NCBI RefSeq assembly: GCF_017942085.1
Contig: NZ_JAGKSP010000018.1
Coordinates: forward strand, 32,090 to 96,089
Direction of reading: 5' to 3'
Length of the DNA stretch: 64,000 bases
From: Paenibacillus lignilyticus
GTDB taxonomy: Bacteria > Bacillota > Bacilli > Paenibacillales > Paenibacillaceae
Shown in pieces: positions 59,901 to 64,000 of the stretch (position 1 is the stretch's first letter; each line of letters opens with the position of its first letter). The translations under genes were made by a program, and so were the position numbers. The notes under the pieces are model-generated. The model was not told the origin of the DNA. It did not search any database and worked only from the letters and a program-made list of their open reading frames with translations.

Positions 59901-62072
59901 TTATATGACCTTATTTTCGCTCAATTCCACGACCTGCACGCCGGGTGGCGCGATAACACTCGTACACACCTTGCCATTATCGTCTACATACCACTTCACA
60001 TCGAGGTCGCCGTGCGGAGTGTTAACCGTGCCGCTGCATGAGCGAATACCGCCAACCGGATTCGGTGAGACCATCACGGTTTTGTAGCCGGGCTCAAGCG
60101 ACTGAACGCCGAGAACAACTTCGCCGATCCATTTCACAGGCGTGCTGGACCAGGCATGGCACAAGCTCATTCGGTACGAACCGTAAGCTGTATATGTCGT
60201 AAGGGCATCGTGAAAATCGCGCCCCCCGCCATCCCCGTGCGAATAGGCTTCCCAGAAAGTCGTAGCCCCGTGATCGAGCATCCCGCCCCATACGATCGAG
60301 ATCACTTCATACGCCCGCTCGTGTTTCCCATACCGGGAGTAACACTCAGCCAGCTGGAACGCCGACAACGGTGTGATTGGATCCATCAGTTCATATTCAT
60401 CCAAGAAGGCTTCCGCAGCTTCAGCACTTACATAACCGCTCGCAATGCCAAGCACTTTAACCGCCAGTGCATAAGAATCCTTCATATAATCCTCGGAAGT
60501 AAGTTTCCGCATCGGCCAATCCAGCAGCGGCGCCAGCTCCAGCTCAGGCAGCTCGGCAGCCAGCTTCACCAAGTCGGCATGCGTCAGCGCATAGATGGCC
60601 TGAAGCGCTATAACCTTCTCTTCATTGGTGAGCGGCACCCATTCAATCAGAATGCCGTCTTGGATGAGAAGCCCTTCGCCGGGTCTCGTGTTGGCGAGCA
60701 CCCATTTGATATGACGCTGTAACGGCTCCTTCAGCTCCAGCACGAACTCTTTATCGCCCGTTTGAAAATAATACTCCGTTACCGTCTTCATCCACCATAG
60801 CGTATATTCACAAATGCTGTTCATCCAATGCCCGCTCGGCGTACCTTCTCCCAGCTCGCGCACCGCGCGGCGAGTGACCTTCGTATCGTCCCATAAGAAA
60901 TAACAGGATTTTGCCGCCAGGTAGAAATCGAAGGTCCAGTTCAGCCGATCCCGCTTAATCCCGTCCCACAGACCAATCTGATGACAGATCCGGCTCGTAT
61001 GCGCGGAAACCTCGAAGATTTGATTCAGCTCCGCATTATCGCTTTGCAGCTTCCCGGCCTGACGCAGCGCCACATGCACCGTCTGGAACATCAGCTCCAA
61101 CTCGAAAGACTGCCCCGGCTCGCCAAGCACATACAGCTGAATGTAGCGGCAGCCCTGCGGGAGCGTGCATACCGTTTCTCCCGGAGCTACAACGAGCCAC
61201 TCCGTTATACATCCCTCATAATGTTCCAGCTCCATGAGCGACTCGGCACCATTCCATAACAGCTTGACCGTCTCGGCGCCATGGTTGGAGACTGTAAACC
61301 GGCAGTTATGCTCCGCCAGCAGATCGACGGTCACGCTCGAAGCGCCGCTGAGATCCATCTCCATTTGCTGCTGTCTCATCGCTTTCCATTCATTCTGCTT
61401 CCGCAGATGGTAGAACAGGTCTAGCTGCTCCTGCTCCGGTTTGACCGCTAGGCCGTCCTGTCCATGTGCACCGCTGAGCCTGACCTTGCCATCGCCCGCT
61501 ACCTCCGCTTCAATGGCGAATTGGTCCTGCACAACCACTTCATTCAGGTCATAGGCCGCAATATCTCCGAAGCCGCCTGCTACGAACGCCGGCGGGCTGT
61601 TCTCTAAATCGCCGAACGGTTCCTCGCCCAATAAGCATATTTGTGCTGCAGCCGATTCATCCGCCTGCCAGTTCTCTTCCTCCGTCGTTACCCACAATCC
61701 TTCTCCGTGAAGGAAAGCGATCGCTCCAACTCGGCGATTCCACAGATAATAGTTCACTTCTACCAGCGGGATGAACGCCGTACAGTCCATTTCAAACCTG
61801 AGCTCATGCTCCCCCGGCGGCAAAACATCGGGAAAATCAACAATCTTCATAAAAGCACCGGCATTCCCGGCACGTTCCTCAATCTCTGCAACTACTTGCC
61901 CGTCAAGCACGACGCGCGCTCCACCCGTAAACGATGCGTGTAAGGAGACTTGGCGAATTTCTTGTTCTGCCGTAAATGCACGAGTCAGCACGCATTTGGG
62001 CCGCTGCTCACGCTCCTGATGCCAAATCCAAACCGGCAGTTTTTCCTCAGCTCTAATTGTTGTCGTCTCCAT
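59901..62072 (-). CDS. Alpha-L-rhamnosidase, GH78 family
   Basis: 723 residues from ATG 62072 (AGTGAGGAA upstream); the in-frame TTG start at 62180 has no binding site. N-terminal beta domains (about 15-370) precede the (alpha/alpha)6 catalytic domain (LWDGIKRDRLNWTFDFYL, TPSGHWMNSICEYTLWWM, FYEAYSHGDGGGRDF-type loop near 600) and a C-terminal beta domain (GTVNTPHGDLDVKW). No signal peptide, so it acts inside the cell on imported rhamnosides. It fits the sugar-acid genes at 53.7-56.6 kb. LacI-like operators lie upstream. Confidence 0.9.
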   Translation of the reverse strand: METTTIRAEEKLPVWIWHQEREQRPKCVLTRAFTAEQEIRQVSLHASFTGGARVVLDGQVVAEIEERAGNAGAFMKIVDFPDVLPPGEHELRFEMDCTAFIPLVEVNYYLWNRRVGAIAFLHGEGLWVTTEEENWQADESAAAQICLLGEEPFGDLENSPPAFVAGGFGDIAAYDLNEVVVQDQFAIEAEVAGDGKVRLSGAHGQDGLAVKPEQEQLDLFYHLRKQNEWKAMRQQQMEMDLSGASSVTVDLLAEHNCRFTVSNHGAETVKLLWNGAESLMELEHYEGCITEWLVVAPGETVCTLPQGCRYIQLYVLGEPGQSFELELMFQTVHVALRQAGKLQSDNAELNQIFEVSAHTSRICHQIGLWDGIKRDRLNWTFDFYLAAKSCYFLWDDTKVTRRAVRELGEGTPSGHWMNSICEYTLWWMKTVTEYYFQTGDKEFVLELKEPLQRHIKWVLANTRPGEGLLIQDGILIEWVPLTNEEKVIALQAIYALTHADLVKLAAELPELELAPLLDWPMRKLTSEDYMKDSYALAVKVLGIASGYVSAEAAEAFLDEYELMDPITPLSAFQLAECYSRYGKHERAYEVISIVWGGMLDHGATTFWEAYSHGDGGGRDFHDALTTYTAYGSYRMSLCHAWSSTPVKWIGEVVLGVQSLEPGYKTVMVSPNPVGGIRSCSGTVNTPHGDLDVKWYVDDNGKVCTSVIAPPGVQVVELSENKVI

Positions 62073-62246
62073 AGTAAGTTCCTCACTTTGCCTACGATTT
62101 AACTGCTCCGGATCAGGCCTCGAAAGACACAATAAATTTCTAATACGATTCCCGCTATTCCTATATAAACAGTTCAACAATGGCGGAAACTGATGTTTTG
62201 CAAAATAACCGAAGCCTTCATTATTGAGAAAACGTGATAATCACAT

Positions 62247-62256
62247 AAAACGTTTT
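62247..62256. promoter_or_regulatory. AAAACGTTTT operator, site 1
   Basis: A perfect 10-bp palindrome with central CG, in the context CATAAAACGTTTTTAATG, 175 bases upstream of the rhamnosidase. The pattern fits LacI/GalR-family operators. An imperfect AAAACGTGATAATCAC lies 10 bases before it. Confidence 0.5.
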
Positions 62257-62480
62257 TAATGTAATCCTAAAGCGGCTAGTCTCCGCCTTAGGATGGAGAA
62301 TCAAGTCTTTGCAAGCACTTTCAGTTCATAATACTGCCATCTTACCATCGACTGCGTGATCCCTTCAACAATAAAACAAACGGCACTTTTTCAGCGGTGG
62401 AACCCTTGATAACACTGGGCTTTCTCGATTTTTCGCTATAAAAATAACGAAAAAACGTACAAGCCCGGCAATATTTATAT

Positions 62481-62490
62481 AAAACGTTTT
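62481..62490. promoter_or_regulatory. AAAACGTTTT operator, site 2
   Basis: The same palindrome in the context TATATAAAACGTTTTTATG, just before an AAAGGAG-ATG (62502/62519) with a 16-codon frame on the plus strand. The 62073-62643 gap holds no other gene I can support. Confidence 0.5.
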
Positions 62491-62643
62491 TATGTCCGCA
62501 AAAGGAGCTGCCCCCAGCATGTTCGTCCACTCACCGTATGATGCCACCATTATGCTACACCCTCACTAAACGCTCCATCACGCACCTTACTACTCGCTTC
62601 AACACACGCTTCTCTACGCACTCCACTACTCGCCGGAAAGCAC

Positions 62644-62672
62644 AAAAAAAGCCCCTTGCTTTCGCAAGGAGC
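62644..62672 (-). terminator. Terminator of the rRNA-tRNA operon
   Basis: GCCCCTTGC pairs with GCAAGGAGC (one GU) around TTTC; seven T follow on the minus strand. It lies 15 bases past the last tRNA. Confidence 0.9.
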
Positions 62673-62686
62673 GTTCGTTTAAAAGA

Positions 62687-62763
62687 TGGTCGGGATGACA
62701 CGATTTGAACATGCGACCCCCTGGTCCCAAACCAGGTGCTCTACCAAGCTGAGCTACATCCCG
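62687..62763 (-). tRNA. tRNA-Pro (anticodon TGG)
   Basis: Full cloverleaf; anticodon loop TTTGGGA; TTCAAAT in the T loop; CCA encoded. Last tRNA of the array. Confidence 0.96.
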
Positions 62764-62777
62764 TTATGAAGAAAAAA

Positions 62778-62854
62778 TGGCGTGCCCTGAGAGATTCGAA
62801 CTCCCGACCTTTTGATTCGTAGTCAAATGCTCTATCCAGCTGAGCTAAGGGCAC
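62778..62854 (-). tRNA. tRNA-Arg (anticodon ACG)
   Basis: Anticodon loop CTACGAA; A34 is normally changed to inosine; CCA encoded. Confidence 0.96.
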
Positions 62855-62857
62855 TAA

Positions 62858-62932
62858 TGGAGCGGAAGACGGGAATCGAACCCGCGACCCTCGCCTTGGC
62901 AAGGCGATGCTCTACCGCTGAGCCACTTCCGC
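62858..62932 (-). tRNA. tRNA-Gly (anticodon GCC)
   Basis: Anticodon loop TTGCCAA; CCA encoded; only 3 bases from the next tRNA. Confidence 0.96.
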
Positions 62933-62941
62933 AAGTAAATA

Positions 62942-63024
62942 TGGTGCGCGTAGAGGGACTTGAACCCCCACGGTCGCCCGCCAGATCCTAAGTCTGGTGC
63001 GTCTGCCAATTCCGCCATACGCGC
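62942..63024 (-). tRNA. tRNA-Leu (anticodon TAG)
   Basis: Class II tRNA with a variable arm; anticodon loop CTTAGGA; CCA encoded. Confidence 0.95.
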
Positions 63025-63052
63025 ATGAGTGAAAATCATTTTCCATAAAAAA

Positions 63053-63128
63053 TGGTGAGTCATGTAGGATTCGAACCTACGACACCCTGATTAAAAGTCA
63101 GGTGCTCTACCAACTGAGCTAATGACTC
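63053..63128 (-). tRNA. tRNA-Lys (anticodon TTT)
   Basis: Anticodon loop CTTTTAA; CCA encoded. Confidence 0.96.
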
Positions 63129-63137
63129 GAGTAAAGA

Positions 63138-63213
<76 letters not shown>

Positions 63214-63243
63214 AAGTGTTGAATTGGTTTGCTTTGGTTAAAA

Positions 63244-63320
63244 TGGCGGAGCCGACGGGATTCGAACCCGCGGTCTCCTGCGTGACAGGCAGGCATGTTG
63301 GGCCACTACACCACGGCTCC
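63244..63320 (-). tRNA. tRNA-Asp (anticodon GTC)
   Basis: Anticodon loop CTGTCAC; CCA encoded. Confidence 0.96.
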
Positions 63321-63326
63321 GCAGTA

Positions 63327-63407
<81 letters not shown>

Positions 63408-63422
63408 ATAGTAAAACATATA

Positions 63423-63498
63423 TGGTGGAGGCTGACGGGATCGAACCGCCGACCCTCTGCTTGTAAGGCAGATGCTCTCCCAGCTGAGCTAAGCCTCC
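63423..63498 (-). tRNA. tRNA-Val (anticodon TAC)
   Basis: Anticodon loop CTTACAA; CCA encoded. Confidence 0.96.
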
Positions 63499-63509
63499 AG
63501 GGAAATGAA

Positions 63510-63584
63510 TGGTGACCCGTAGGGGACTCGAACCCCTGTTACCTCCGTGAAAGGGAGGTGTCTTAACCACTTGACCAACGGGCC
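63510..63584 (-). tRNA. tRNA-Glu (anticodon TTC)
   Basis: Anticodon loop CTTTCAC; CCA encoded. Confidence 0.96.
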
Positions 63585-63602
63585 TTGATGAAAAAAGTAC
63601 AA

Positions 63603-63690
63603 CGGAGAAGGAGGGATTCGAACCCTCGCACCACTTACGCAGTCTAACCCCTTAGCAGAGGGTCCCCTTGAGCCACTTGGGTACTTCTCC
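63603..63690 (-). tRNA. tRNA-Ser (anticodon GCT)
   Basis: Class II with long variable arm; anticodon loop CTGCTAA. The 3' end reads CCG then TTG, so the CCA is not encoded, unlike all its neighbours. Confidence 0.94.
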
Positions 63691-63695
63691 ATGAA

Positions 63696-63771
63696 TGGCT
63701 CCCCGAACAGGACTCGAACCTGTGACAACTCGATTAACAGTCGAGTGCTCTACCAACTGAGCTATCAGGGA
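63696..63771 (-). tRNA. tRNA-Asn (anticodon GTT)
   Basis: Anticodon loop CTGTTAA; CCA encoded. First tRNA after the 23S end; the 63772-63880 spacer has processing-type sequence but no 5S rRNA that I can see. Confidence 0.96.
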
Positions 63772-63880
63772 ACAGTTTAATTCAGGAACTTTTGTCACCC
63801 TGAAAACTGGATACGAACCTTTGCGAAGGTCTTGTTTAGCTGATCTTGTCCGAAGTTGAACATCCGAGCGAACGTTCGTA

Positions 63881-64000
63881 GGATAAGCCCTCGACCGATT
63901 AGTATTCGTCAGCTGCATGCATTGCTGCACTTCCACCTCGAACCTATCAACCTGATCGTCTTTCAGGGGTCTTACATACTGGGAAATCTCATCTTGAGGG
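63881..64000 (-). rRNA. 23S ribosomal RNA, 3' end (partial)
   Basis: On the minus strand the sequence runs from CCCTCAAGATGAGATTTCCC to CTAATCGGTCGAGGGCTTATC, the conserved end of bacterial 23S rRNA. The rest lies beyond the window. The mature end near 63883 is approximate. Confidence 0.95.

Overview
The window looks like a Paenibacillus-type genome (Bacillota, Bacillales). The evidence is strong AGGAGG-type ribosome binding sites with many GTG/TTG starts, many proteins resembling Bacillus subtilis families (NupNOPQ, DeoR/DeoC, TcyP, Xpt, T-box-controlled TyrS, YesMN-type two-component genes), an S-layer-homology (SLH) surface protein, intrinsic terminators throughout, and a 23S rRNA end followed by a 12-tRNA array. 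The species cannot be fixed from this window.

Layout. 1-6.3 kb: the first 663 codons of a very long secreted Ig/cadherin-like repeat protein (minus strand, running off the left edge), an MFS exporter, queF, a DinB-like protein, deoC and deoR. 6.3-11.1 kb: a nucleoside ABC importer (nupN-nupO-nupP-nupQ), which with deoR-deoC forms one minus-strand unit for nucleoside uptake and deoxyribose-phosphate breakdown. 11.6-15.5 kb: an MFS gene, a CBS-pair protein, a small hypothetical protein and a three-gene membrane protein/XRE/DUF4386 unit. 15.6-24.8 kb: a sugar-sensing and uptake locus with YesN/YesM-type regulator and kinase, a membrane-anchored sugar-binding protein, two family-1 solute-binding lipoproteins and two permeases, but no ATPase. 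24.9-29.2 kb: a divergent kinase-like protein with a hexanucleotide repeat, a 51-bp tandem repeat, an HxlR-controlled MFS plus aldo/keto reductase pair, and a four-arm palindromic repeat. 29.2-36.3 kb: an M28 peptidase with membrane tail, a PadR-DUF2812 pair and a Fur-controlled siderophore uptake system. 36.3-43.9 kb: cell-envelope genes (OatA-like acyltransferase, WbsX/GH99-like protein, DUF4157 protein with a membrane partner, SH3-amidase) and a methyltransferase. 44.1-50.4 kb: TcyP cystine transporter, then an extracytoplasmic thiol locus (TlpA/ResA-like protein, frameshifted ccdA, SLH-anchored tandem thioredoxin-fold protein, Ala/Pro/Ser-rich secreted protein). 50.7-53.6 kb: a hypothetical protein, T-box plus tyrS, and a secreted hypothetical. 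53.7-62.1 kb: SMP-30, SDR and enolase-superfamily genes, two GntR regulators, a second four-arm repeat, xpt, a PurO-type IMP cyclohydrolase and a GH78 alpha-L-rhamnosidase. 62.6-64 kb: terminator, 12 tRNAs and the 3' end of 23S rRNA, all read on the minus strand.

The most unusual features are: (i) the thiol locus, where the 970-residue SLH/thioredoxin protein and its 249-residue neighbour each contain exactly one cysteine next to a TlpA-like reductase and a broken ccdA; (ii) two intergenic elements at 28.9 and 58.2 kb that share the same four-arm, concentric, 50-bp-spaced inverted design and a length of about 185 bp; (iii) a six-copy 51-bp tandem array; (iv) a DUF4157 protein of the kind linked to contractile injection systems, with no such system nearby; and (v) an HxlR regulator without the usual N-terminal cysteine.
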